A stretch of 64,000 bases of DNA from Herminiimonas sp. KBW02 (GTDB taxonomy: Bacteria; Pseudomonadota; Gammaproteobacteria; Burkholderiales; Burkholderiaceae_D), in assembly GCF_003852535.1 (NCBI RefSeq), contig NZ_QAJP01000005.1, positions 330,403 to 394,402 of the forward strand, written 5' to 3'. The position numbers and the translations under genes were made by a program. The notes under the pieces are model-generated. The model had not been told where the DNA came from. It ran no database searches and saw only the letters and a program-made list of their open reading frames with translations. Shown piece after piece: positions 29,460 to 37,227 of this stretch (position 1 is its first letter; each line of letters opens with the position of its first letter).

Positions 29460-29475
29460 TTGGCGCAGAGGCAAA

Positions 29476-29916
29476 TTATTTCAGGTGGCCAGAGATGAGT
29501 TTTGTCATCTCAAACATGGACACTTGTTTTTTACCGCCAAAGACAGCTTTCAGCTTTTCATCCGCATCGATCATGCGTTTGTTAGCTTCGTTTTGCAGTT
29601 TGAACTTCTTGATGTAGTCCCACACTTTTTTGGTGACTTCAGTGCGTGGAGCTGGCGATGCACCGATAACAGCGGCCAGAACTGCGGACGGGGTTACTGG
29701 TTTCATGAATGCGGCGTTAGGCTTGCGTGCGGCTGCTGGCTTTTTCGCTGCAACTTTTTTCGCTGCTGGCTTTTTAGCGGCTACTTTTTTAGCAGGAGCG
29801 GCTTTCTTTGCCGGCGCTGCTTTTTTTGCTGGTGCTGCTTTTTTCGCTACGGGTTTTTTCGCAGCTGGTTTCTTGGCGGCCGGTTTAGTGGCCGCTGGTT
29901 TTTTGGCTGTTGCCAT
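29476..29916 (-). CDS. Histone H1-like tail fused to a SWIB domain
   Basis: A 146-residue DNA-associated protein in two parts. Residues 1-65 are a Lys/Ala/Pro-rich tail with repeats of the AAPAKK and AAKKP kind, as in histone H1 C-termini. Residues 70-146 form a SWIB/MDM2-type domain (FMKPVTPSAVLAAVIG..., with VWDYIKKFKLQ and FEMTKLISGHLK). SWIB domains are best known from eukaryotic chromatin remodellers and from chlamydiae; in betaproteobacteria they occur as small nucleoid proteins. The start MATAKK is preceded by AAGGAGGT, a near-perfect ribosome-binding site. Role in nucleoid structure is inferred. Confidence 0.85.
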   Translation of the reverse strand: MATAKKPAATKPAAKKPAAKKPVAKKAAPAKKAAPAKKAAPAKKVAAKKPAAKKVAAKKPAAARKPNAAFMKPVTPSAVLAAVIGASPAPRTEVTKKVWDYIKKFKLQNEANKRMIDADEKLKAVFGGKKQVSMFEMTKLISGHLK

Positions 29917-30264
29917 CTTCAAACCTCCTTCACATTGTGTTGGGAAATTGCGCCAATTCACGCACCGTCAATAGTGGTGTGGATTTTCTTGCTACGCAAG
30001 TGTTTTTTGTGCGTTTCCCTCTGTATTTGTAGGCTGCAAGCCACGTATAGCGTAGCGTCGGAAGTGCGGATGGCTTATTCGATTCGGCAGCGCAGTTTTT
30101 TCATCTCTGTATGCGACATAAAACCGGCAGATTTTTGCGATGTCGCCGACGGGAAAATGACGACGTATCCGCCCGATTTTTGTGCGTGCTTTTGCAAAGA
30201 GCAGGGCAGAATAAGAAAAAGCCCGGTCTCTCGAGCCGGGCTTTTTCTATAAATGGCGAAAAAA
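29917..30264. other. Gap upstream of the SWIB gene
   Basis: A stretch of 348 bases with no gene that I can support; the long plus-strand frame across it is the antisense of the SWIB gene run on. It holds the ffh terminator at 30214-30248 and the ribosome-binding site of the SWIB gene. I see no clear sigma-70 promoter, although one for the SWIB gene should be here. Confidence 0.6.
30214..30248 (-). terminator. Intrinsic terminator after ffh
   Basis: A 13-bp perfect stem, AGAAAAAGCCCGG (30214-30226) with CCGGGCTTTTTCT (30236-30248), 9-base loop. It lies 17 bases beyond the ffh stop (minus strand), with T-runs included in the stem, and could act on both strands. Confidence 0.9.
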
Positions 30265-31632
30265 TCAGCGCATGCCGGGCAGCATACCCTTCATACCGCG
30301 CATCATTTTCATCATATTGCCGCCTTTGAGCTTCTTCATCATGCTCTGCATTTGATCGAATTGCGCCAGCATGCGGTTGACTTCCTGCACCTGGACGCCT
30401 GCGCCGGTGGCGATACGGCGTTTGCGCGAAGCCTTGATCAGCTCAGGTTTTGCACGTTCTTGCGGCGTCATGGAGTTGATGATGCCTTCCATCCGGACGA
30501 CCTGTTTGTCGGCCATGCCCATATTGGCACCGGCAGCTGCCTGTTGCAGTTGCGCCGGCAGTTTATCCATCAGGTTGGACATGCCGCCCATTTTCTTCAT
30601 TTGCGCCAGTTGCGATTTGAAGTCGTTCAAATCGAATTTGCCGCCGACCTTGATTTTATTGGCCAGGCCCTGCGCCGCTTCCATGTCGACGCCTTTGCGC
30701 GCTTCTTCCACCAGCGCCAGGATGTCGCCCATGCCGAGGATACGGTCGGCCATACGGGCCGGATCGAACGCTTCCAGGCCATCGAGTTTCTCTGCAACGC
30801 CAGCGAATTTGATCGGTTTGCCGGTGATGTGGCGTACCGAAAGCGCGGCACCGCCACGTGAATCACCGTCCAGTTTGGTCAGCACGATACCGGTCAGCGG
30901 CAGTGCATCGCTAAAGGCTTTGGCCGTATTGATCGCATCCTGACCCAGCATCGCATCGACCACGAACAGGGTTTCTATCGGTTTGACGGCGCCATGCAGG
31001 GCTTTGATTTCCTGCATCATCGCTTCGTCGATGCCGAGGCGACCAGCAGTATCGATGATCAGTACATCGTGGTAATGGCGTTTCGCATAGTCCAGCGCAG
31101 CCAGTGCGATGTCGACCGGTTTGTCAGTCGCTTGCGACGGGAAGAAGTCAGCGCCGACTTGTGCGGTGACGGTTTCCAGCTGGCCGATCGCGGCCGGGCG
31201 ATAGACGTCGGCGGAAACGGTCAGGACTTTTTTCTTCTTTTGCTCGCGCAGGTATTTGGCGAGCTTACCGACGGTCGTGGTTTTACCTGCACCTTGCAGG
31301 CCGGCCATCAGGATGATGGCTGGCGGTTGGGTCGCGAAATTCAGTTGCGATGCTTCAGGGCCGAGATCGCCACCCATGATGGCTGCCAGTTCGCGTTGCA
31401 CGACGCCGACCAGTGCCTGGCCAGGTGTGAGCGAGCCGACTACATCTTCGCCCATCGCTTTTTCTTTGACGCGGCTGATGAACTCGCGCACGGCGGGCAG
31501 GGCAACGTCGGCTTCGAGCAGGGCCAGACGGACTTCGCGCAGCATTTCTGCAGTATTGGTTTCCGTCAGGCGCGCTTCTCCGCGCATGGTTTTGACGGCT
31601 TTGGCTAAGCGTTGGGTGAGATTGTCGAGCAT
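30265..31632 (-). CDS. ffh: Signal recognition particle protein Ffh
   Basis: The SRP GTPase that binds signal sequences with 4.5S RNA and delivers ribosomes to FtsY at the membrane. It is 455 residues. The N domain is at 1-85. The G domain has G1 GLQGAGKTTTVGKLA near residue 105, G3 DTAGRLGIDEAMM and G4 TKLDGDSRGG. The Met-rich M domain from about 300 has RRIATGAGVQVQEVNRMLAQ and the final GNMMKMMRGMKGMLPGMR. The 4.5S RNA gene was not found in the window. Confidence 0.97.
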   Translation of the reverse strand: MLDNLTQRLAKAVKTMRGEARLTETNTAEMLREVRLALLEADVALPAVREFISRVKEKAMGEDVVGSLTPGQALVGVVQRELAAIMGGDLGPEASQLNFATQPPAIILMAGLQGAGKTTTVGKLAKYLREQKKKKVLTVSADVYRPAAIGQLETVTAQVGADFFPSQATDKPVDIALAALDYAKRHYHDVLIIDTAGRLGIDEAMMQEIKALHGAVKPIETLFVVDAMLGQDAINTAKAFSDALPLTGIVLTKLDGDSRGGAALSVRHITGKPIKFAGVAEKLDGLEAFDPARMADRILGMGDILALVEEARKGVDMEAAQGLANKIKVGGKFDLNDFKSQLAQMKKMGGMSNLMDKLPAQLQQAAAGANMGMADKQVVRMEGIINSMTPQERAKPELIKASRKRRIATGAGVQVQEVNRMLAQFDQMQSMMKKLKGGNMMKMMRGMKGMLPGMR

Positions 31633-31977
31633 GGATAGTGGCTGGTGTGAGTCTGACTAAACGGTGGTGCCATGGGCGACAGCGGCAAAACGGCTTGTGG
31701 CGCAGTATGGCGAAAGTCTCATTTTAACCGATGCGCTGGCGGATGCGCCGGCTCGCCTGAGATAGTTGCAGGCCTGCTATCTATATAGTGTGTGCCGCTG
31801 AGCATTTGCTCGGGCCAGCCCTTGCCTGCCAAATTTTTATCATCCAAACGCATCTAGTGCGCGCGTTTGTGTCCGGCTAGTGGTAATGTCACGGGAGCAA
31901 TTTCATGGCGGACACAAAGCTGCTGCCAGCCGCTTGTACCGAGCGGGCACAAGCCTTACATGGTGTAAACTTAAGCG
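31633..31977. other. Divergent gap between ffh and the YpjD-like gene
   Basis: A stretch of 345 bases without a supported gene. A weak promoter-like pair for the plus gene is TTGTAC (31934-31939) and TTACAT (31956-31961) with a 16-base spacer. Short frames here have no recognisable product. I see no strong hairpin or known RNA. Confidence 0.5.
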
Positions 31978-32787
31978 ATGTACACATACTTCTTTGTCTT
32001 GGCTGCATTGTTCTACGCAGCTTGCGCATTCTTGCCGTCGAAGCAACGTACGGCAATTTCTACCGGCACCCTGATCGGCTGGCTGTTGCACGGGGCTGCG
32101 TTATGGGTCGATATGATCGGGCATGGTGCCTTGCGTATGGGCTTTGCCATCATGCTATCCGGTGCACTGTGGATTTCGGTTGCGATTTACTGGCTGGAAA
32201 ATCGTAATTTCAGTCTCGATGGTTTACGTATTCTGGTCTTGCCGAGCGCCGCCATCGGGGTATTGCTGCCGACGGTTTTCCCCGGCAGCATGATTCCGCT
32301 GGACGGCAAGTCCGCACTTTTCCCCTGGCATATTGCGATTGCGATGCTGGCTTACAGCACGCTGACCATTGCTGCTTTCCACGCGGTCTTGATGGCTTTG
32401 CAGGAATCCAAGCTGCATACCCGCCTGAGTGTGCAAAAGACGGGCTGGTTTGCGCTGGCCATCGATCGCCTGCCAGCCTTGCTAACGATGGAAAAACTGC
32501 TGTTCCGCCTGATCGGCATAGGCTTCTTTCTGCTGACGCTGACGGTATTGTCGGGCGTGGTGTTTTCCGAAGAATTATTCGGCAAGGCATTTAAGTGGGA
32601 GCATAAAACCATCTTCACGATGCTGTCCTGGATCTTGTTCGGCGTTTTGCTGGCCGGACGCCGATGGCGTGGCTGGCGTGGCAAGACGGCACTCAGCTTT
32701 ACGCTGACCGGTTTTACCACCCTGTTCCTGGCGTATGTCGGCAGCCGTTTTGTATTTGAAGTGATACTGCACCGGAGCCTGGCATGA
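31978..32787 (+). CDS. YpjD/CcsA-like inner-membrane protein (cytochrome c assembly family)
   Basis: A polytopic membrane protein of 269 residues with about eight membrane segments, matching the cytochrome c assembly protein family (as in E. coli YpjD). The core SALFPWHIAIAMLAYSTLTIAAFHA includes a His that may hold haem, and KWEHKTIFTMLSWILFGVLL holds a second in its WEHK stretch. Real haem handling is not shown for this branch. It is divergent from ffh, a common neighbour pair in this group. It overlaps the next gene by 4 bases. Confidence 0.82.
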   Translation: MYTYFFVLAALFYAACAFLPSKQRTAISTGTLIGWLLHGAALWVDMIGHGALRMGFAIMLSGALWISVAIYWLENRNFSLDGLRILVLPSAAIGVLLPTVFPGSMIPLDGKSALFPWHIAIAMLAYSTLTIAAFHAVLMALQESKLHTRLSVQKTGWFALAIDRLPALLTMEKLLFRLIGIGFFLLTLTVLSGVVFSEELFGKAFKWEHKTIFTMLSWILFGVLLAGRRWRGWRGKTALSFTLTGFTTLFLAYVGSRFVFEVILHRSLA

Positions 32788-33038
32788 AGTTGTTGTTATG
32801 GGCAGGCGTGATCGTTGCGGTGATTTGGATCCTGCGCAGCAAAAAGTCGAGCAAGGCCGCGCCACCGAAGACGCCGCCTCCAGCGCCAACGCAAGCACCG
32901 TCGGCGGCAGGCGAGGCGGAAAAGATGCTCAGCTGCGCCTATTGCGGCACGCATTTCCCGGCATCCGAAGCAGTGTCGGGTAGTTCCAATCTGGTCTTTT
33001 GCAGCGATGAACATCGCCGTCAGTATCTGGCGCGCTGA
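32784..33038 (+). CDS. PP0621-like small membrane protein with zinc-ribbon motif
   Basis: An 84-residue protein with an N-terminal membrane segment (LLLWAGVIVAVIWIL), a Pro/Ala-rich linker and a C-terminal CAYCGTHFPASEAV...FCSDEHRRQYL that looks like a four-ligand zinc ribbon (CxxC plus CxxxH). I recognise it as the PP0621 family; its role is unknown. It overlaps the preceding gene by 4 bases and lies 3 bases before pilS, so it is in the pilS transcript. That position hints at a link to pilus regulation, but no evidence beyond context is seen. Confidence 0.72.
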   Translation: MKLLLWAGVIVAVIWILRSKKSSKAAPPKTPPPAPTQAPSAAGEAEKMLSCAYCGTHFPASEAVSGSSNLVFCSDEHRRQYLAR

Positions 33039-33041
33039 TAC

Positions 33042-34742
33042 ATGGCGAATAACAAACCGGTAGCAGACGATACGCGGGATACTTTCTGGCGTACTTTGCA
33101 AGCCTTTGCGCTGACCCGTACCCTGATTGCCGCAGTTTTGCTCAGTTACTTCGGCATGGGTTCTGCCAAGCTGTGGCTGCACAAAGATAACTTCTGGGGC
33201 GCCTGCGTGGTGTACCTGGTACTGGCACTGTTGTTTGTGGTCTTATCCTTGTACTGGCGACGGCGCTTCCTGTTCCAGGTAGTGGCGCAGGTATCGGTTG
33301 ATATCGTCGCCATCTCCATGCTGTACCTGACCGCCGGTGGGATCAAAAGCGGTCTCGCCATCCTCTATTTATTCCCGCTTGCTGGTGGTGCGATTCTGGC
33401 GCCGCTGGTGCTGGCGCTATTCTTCGTGTCTACTGCGACGCTGGTACTGCTGGCAGAAAACGGCTACCAATTACTGAACGACAGCGCCGACATTTCATCT
33501 TCGCAGGTGGGTTTGTACGGCGCCGCATTCTTCATCATTATCTTTGCCATCAACCGGCTGGCCGCACGCCTGATCAAACAGGAAACGCTGGCGCGGGGAC
33601 GCGGTCGTGCCTTGCATGTGCAGCAGGCGATCAATCGCCTGGTGATTGCAGATATGGAGGACGGTATTTTGGTGGTTGACCGTAAAGGGCGCGTCCTCAC
33701 CAGTAACCCGGCGGCGGCCCGTATGCTGGGTTTGTCTTTCCCGCATACAGGCGATTATGGCAAGTTGTCCGATATGGTGTGGCTGGCGCCAATAGCTGCA
33801 GCTTATTCGGCCTGGGGGGCAAGGTCCGGTTTGCGCGCACCGACGCAGCCAAACACGCAGCAGCAGACACCGACTTTTGTCTTCATCAAACACACGGAAG
33901 AAAATACGTTGCAAGGCGGCAGCACCATCATGGGCGGCCGCCGGGAATTGATGACGCATTTGAAGTTACGGTTCGCACGGGTGGATGCGGATGGTTTACA
34001 GGAAGACCGGGTCGTGATTTTCCTGCAGGATGTCAGCGAAATCGAAAACCAGGCACAGCAATTAAAGCTGGCCTCGATGGGGCGGCTGACCGCCAGCATC
34101 GCGCATGAGGTGCGCAATCCCTTATCGGCGATAGGGCATGCGACTTCATTGCTGAAAGAAGATGAACTCAGTGCCGGCCAGCAGCGTCTGCTCGCCATCA
34201 TCAGTGACAATGTGACACGCCTGAACAGGATGATAGAAGACATCCTGAAGCTGTCGCGCAAGGCGCACCAGTACCACGAGCCGCTATGCCTGGCTTTGTT
34301 GTTTGAAGATATCCTGAGCGAGTTAAATGAACTGCACGAGATCAAGGATGGCATGATCGCGGTGTCGGACATGAAGCCGTATAAAGTCCGTTTCGATCCG
34401 TTGCATTTGCGCGAAATCGTCTTGAACTTACTGACAAATGCGTTACGCTACGCCAGTGGAGCACCTGCCAGCATACGTATATATATAGTGGCGACGCCAG
34501 GGCATCGCCTGGAGTTGCATGTACAGGATGACGGCGCGCAGATCACTTCTGCGGTACGCGCCCATTTGTTCGAACCGTTTTATACGACTTCCAACAAGGG
34601 CACCGGCCTGGGCCTGTATCTGGCACGGGAGCTTTGCCTGAATAACAGCGCGATGCTGAACTATGAATGCCGGACAGATGAAGAACAAGGTTCGCCTTCC
34701 GGTCGGTTTGTGATTACTTTTGCCACTAACGAAGCTGTTTAA
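33042..34742 (+). CDS. pilS: Sensor histidine kinase PilS
   Basis: The membrane sensor that with PilR controls pilin transcription. The 566-residue protein has about six N-terminal membrane segments (residues 22-180), a PAS-like domain near 200-290, the HisKA domain with SIAHEVRNPLSAIGHA near 355 (H-box) and a C-terminal ATPase domain with NLLTNALRYA (N-box) and NKGTGLGLYLAREL (G-box). In Pseudomonas PilS senses PilA within the membrane; the same here is inferred. It starts 3 bases after the PP0621-like gene and precedes pilR by 29 bases. Confidence 0.92.
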   Translation: MANNKPVADDTRDTFWRTLQAFALTRTLIAAVLLSYFGMGSAKLWLHKDNFWGACVVYLVLALLFVVLSLYWRRRFLFQVVAQVSVDIVAISMLYLTAGGIKSGLAILYLFPLAGGAILAPLVLALFFVSTATLVLLAENGYQLLNDSADISSSQVGLYGAAFFIIIFAINRLAARLIKQETLARGRGRALHVQQAINRLVIADMEDGILVVDRKGRVLTSNPAAARMLGLSFPHTGDYGKLSDMVWLAPIAAAYSAWGARSGLRAPTQPNTQQQTPTFVFIKHTEENTLQGGSTIMGGRRELMTHLKLRFARVDADGLQEDRVVIFLQDVSEIENQAQQLKLASMGRLTASIAHEVRNPLSAIGHATSLLKEDELSAGQQRLLAIISDNVTRLNRMIEDILKLSRKAHQYHEPLCLALLFEDILSELNELHEIKDGMIAVSDMKPYKVRFDPLHLREIVLNLLTNALRYASGAPASIRIYIVATPGHRLELHVQDDGAQITSAVRAHLFEPFYTTSNKGTGLGLYLARELCLNNSAMLNYECRTDEEQGSPSGRFVITFATNEAV

Positions 34743-34771
34743 ATGTTCTTCAACCCTACACGCTGCGTACT

Positions 34772-36193
34772 ATGACTTCTCCTCGTATTCTTATTGTTGA
34801 TGATGAGGCAGACCTGCGCGAGTTGCTGGAAATTACACTCGTCAAAATGGGCCTGGATATCGATAGCGCATCCGATCTGGCGACGGCGCGCAATTACCTG
34901 AAACAGCATGAATATGCATTGGTATTGACGGATATGCGTTTGCCGGATGGTCTGGGTATCGAGCTGGTACAGGAAATTACAGCGCAATATAAAAATACCC
35001 CGGTCGCTGTCATCACCGCTTTCGGCAGCGCCGACAATGCAGTGGTGGCGTTGAAAGCCGGTGCCTTCGACTATCTGTCGAAACCGGTCGGGCTGGAGCA
35101 ATTGCGCGTCATGGTGCGCTCCGCCTTACGTATCAGTCAGACGGATGAGCAGCCGAGTGCAAAAGTGGCGGCACCGCCGGCGCTGCGTTTGATGGGACAG
35201 TCGGAAGCTATGCAGGCTTTGCGGGCGCAAATTGCCCGGCTGGCGCGCAGTATGGCGCCGGTTTCCATCAGTGGTGAGTCCGGCAGCGGCAAGGAATTGG
35301 CGGCGCGCGACATTCATGTCCAAAGTGGTCGCAGCGACAAACCGTTTGTCGCTGTTAACTGCGGTGCGATTCCGGAAGCGCTGATGGAAGCGGAATTCTT
35401 TGGTTACCGTAAAGGCGCGTTTACCGGTGCGGTCGATGACCGGGATGGTTTCTTCCAGGCGGCCAACGGTGGCACCCTCTTGCTGGATGAGGTGGCAGAC
35501 CTGCCGCTGGCGATGCAGGTGAAGCTGCTGCGCGCGATCCAGGAGCGCCGGGTGCGCAAAGTCGGCGCGACGGTGGAGGAGCCGGTCGATGTACGTATTA
35601 TTAGTGCGACGCACCAGAATCTGCTCGATTGCGTGGGGCGCGGTACCTTCCGTCAGGATTTGTATTACCGCCTGAATGTCATCGAATTGAATTTGCCGCC
35701 TTTGCGCGAGCGCCTCGACGATATAGCCTTGCTGGCGCAAGCCATCCTGGCCCGCCTGGATGCAGGACAAGTCAGGCTGGCGCCGGCAGCGCTGGACGCT
35801 TTGCTGGATTATTCATTCCCCGGCAATGTGCGCGAACTGGAAAATATACTGGAACGTGCGCTGGCCTTTGCCAACGATGGTGTAATCGAAGTAACTGACC
35901 TGGTATTAAAGGCTGCACATACGCCGAAGGTGGTGCTTGCACCGGAAGTCACGGAATTGACCGCAACGCCGGTCGAGTCTAAAGCGATAGTGCAGGATGC
36001 TCCGGTGTTGACGGCCATTAACGATATACCCGGCTCCTTGCCGGATCACCTGGATGAGGTGGAGCGTGAAATCATCCGGCGCGCCTTGAGCAAGACCCAG
36101 TTTAACCGTACCCAGGCGGCTGAACTGCTCGGCATCAGCTTCCGCCAGTTGCGTTATCGGATGCAGCGGCTGGACATCAACGCACCGGAATAA
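34772..36193 (+). CDS. pilR: Sigma-54 response regulator PilR
   Basis: The activator phosphorylated by PilS that turns on sigma-54 promoters such as pilA. It is 473 residues: a receiver domain with the acidic pair in LIVDDEADL and the phospho-acceptor in VLTDMRLPDG near residue 54, a AAA+ domain with Walker A GESGSGKEL and the sigma-54 contact loop GAFTGA, and a C-terminal Fis-type helix-turn-helix (TQFNRTQAAELLGISFRQLRYRM contains it). No pilA or sigma-54 site is in this window. It follows pilS and precedes ampD by 4 bases. Confidence 0.95.
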   Translation: MTSPRILIVDDEADLRELLEITLVKMGLDIDSASDLATARNYLKQHEYALVLTDMRLPDGLGIELVQEITAQYKNTPVAVITAFGSADNAVVALKAGAFDYLSKPVGLEQLRVMVRSALRISQTDEQPSAKVAAPPALRLMGQSEAMQALRAQIARLARSMAPVSISGESGSGKELAARDIHVQSGRSDKPFVAVNCGAIPEALMEAEFFGYRKGAFTGAVDDRDGFFQAANGGTLLLDEVADLPLAMQVKLLRAIQERRVRKVGATVEEPVDVRIISATHQNLLDCVGRGTFRQDLYYRLNVIELNLPPLRERLDDIALLAQAILARLDAGQVRLAPAALDALLDYSFPGNVRELENILERALAFANDGVIEVTDLVLKAAHTPKVVLAPEVTELTATPVESKAIVQDAPVLTAINDIPGSLPDHLDEVEREIIRRALSKTQFNRTQAAELLGISFRQLRYRMQRLDINAPE

Positions 36194-36197
36194 GACT

Positions 36198-36815
36198 TTG
36201 GACACATCCTCAGCGCAGTTCCAGATCGACGCCGCAGGCTGGGCCGTCGGCGCGCAGCATTTGCCTTCGCCCAATTTTGACGCACGCGCGGAAGGAACAG
36301 AAATTGCATTGCTGGTGATACATAACATCAGTTTGCCGCCATCGCAGTTTGGCGGGCCGTATATTGCTGACCTGTTCCTGAACAAATTGGATTATGATGC
36401 CGACCCGTATTTTGATCAGTTGCGTCCTTTGCGCGTATCTGCGCACTTCCTGATTCGGCGTGACGGTACGGTGCTGCAATTCGTTTCTGCGCATGACCGG
36501 GCCTGGCATGCCGGGGTTTCGTCATTTTGCGGGCAGGAGCGGTGCAACGATTTTTCGATAGGCATCGAATTGGAAGGCACCGACTTTGCTGCTTTTGCGG
36601 ATGTGCAATACACCGCGCTGGCGGCTTTGACGGTAGCGCTGAATGCGGCTTACCCGCTGAAGCATGTAACCGGGCACGAAGATATTGCACCTGGTCGCAA
36701 AACGGATCCGGGTCCTTTTTTCGATTGGGTCGAGTATCAAACGCGCTATCGTTGGCAGAAAAAACAGGCAAATACCGGTGAGGCCGCACCGGATTTGGCT
36801 TTCCGCTTAATGTAA
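36198..36815 (+). CDS. ampD: 1,6-anhydro-N-acetylmuramyl-L-alanine amidase AmpD
   Basis: A cytoplasmic zinc amidase that removes the peptide from anhydro-muropeptides during cell wall recycling. The 205-residue protein has the fold's ligands in LLVIHNISLPP (His near residue 42), VTGHEDIAPGRKTDPGP (His near 157 and Asp near 167) and a GIELEGTD stretch. The only suitable start giving the full N-terminal segment is a TTG at 36198, four bases after the pilR stop, with CCGGAA upstream; this is unusual and would lower translation. There is no signal peptide, in accord with AmpD and not AmiD. Confidence 0.88.
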   Translation: MDTSSAQFQIDAAGWAVGAQHLPSPNFDARAEGTEIALLVIHNISLPPSQFGGPYIADLFLNKLDYDADPYFDQLRPLRVSAHFLIRRDGTVLQFVSAHDRAWHAGVSSFCGQERCNDFSIGIELEGTDFAAFADVQYTALAALTVALNAAYPLKHVTGHEDIAPGRKTDPGPFFDWVEYQTRYRWQKKQANTGEAAPDLAFRLM

Positions 36816-36881
36816 AAAATACAGTGATGCAATCCCATATATTCTTATAAAAAAATATATCTGAAACTGCTGAAAAATTGA

Positions 36882-36910
36882 TTGCATCCTCGCGTTTCGC
36901 GCACTAGAAT
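36882..36910 (+). promoter_or_regulatory. nrdA promoter
   Basis: TTGCAT (36882-36887), a 17-base spacer and TAGAAT (36905-36910). The -10 lies inside the first NrdR-like box, so repressor binding would block RNA polymerase. Predicted start near 36917. Confidence 0.68.
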
Positions 36911-36946
36911 TAGTGCAGATCGAGATTTTTGCACTAGATGTAGTGA
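36901..36946 (+). promoter_or_regulatory. Pair of NrdR-like boxes
   Basis: Two 16-base palindromes, GCACTAGAATTAGTGC (36901-36916) and GCACTAGATGTAGTGA (36931-36946), start 30 bases apart, about three DNA turns. Size, inverted ACTA/TAGT halves and spacing agree with NrdR boxes upstream of ribonucleotide reductase genes. NrdR represses them at high dATP/ATP. The nrdR gene itself is not in the window. Confidence 0.75.
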
Positions 36947-37151
36947 GTTTTTCGGTCTCGCCTCAAGTTTGTTCAGGTAGATGCACCTTCAAGCAATTTG
37001 TTAATTCATATGAAGTAAGGGCTCTGGGCAGATGCCATATATAAGTAAAACAATGTCGGCATGGGCGTTCAACGTAGATATCTGCGTTCCTTGCTGCGGC
37101 TTTGGTTTGAGCCTGGTTCCGCAGCTGTCATCAAGACAAAACAATTTCGTG

Positions 37152-37178
37152 AAACCGGCAGTAGCCGGTTTTCTCTCT
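37152..37178 (+). terminator. Terminator-like hairpin in the nrdA leader
   Basis: An 8-bp perfect stem, AAACCGGC (37152-37159) with GCCGGTTT (37164-37171), loop AGTA, followed by TCTCTCTT. It is 57 bases before the nrdA ATG. The pyrimidine run is broken by C, so strength is doubtful. It may attenuate transcription. Confidence 0.5.
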
Positions 37179-37227
37179 TAAAAAAAGTACGGCAATATTG
37201 CCAGCAATCCCTATTGAAGGAGTCGTA

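Larger units (their letters stand above)
36816..37227 (+). promoter_or_regulatory. nrdA upstream region and long leader
   Basis: A stretch of 412 bases with no supported gene. In order it holds an A/T-rich segment (36841-36860), a promoter (36882-36910), two NrdR-like boxes (36901-36946), a leader of about 310 bases, a terminator-like hairpin (37152-37177) and the nrdA ribosome-binding site GAAGGAG. Inverted copies of GATGCAATC lie at 36826-36834 and 36880-36888. A 42-codon frame runs 37053-37181 but lacks a ribosome-binding site. Confidence 0.65.

Noticed and set aside
37053-37181. 42-codon leader frame upstream of nrdA as a gene
   Set aside because: It overlaps the terminator-like hairpin, but there is no ribosome-binding site before the ATG and no recognised product. 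Kept only as a remark within the leader finding.
36951-37227. Cobalamin riboswitch in the nrdA leader
   Set aside because: Fragments such as GTAAGGG and CCGCAGCTG resemble parts of the B12 element but are in the wrong order, and the B12 box is not matched.
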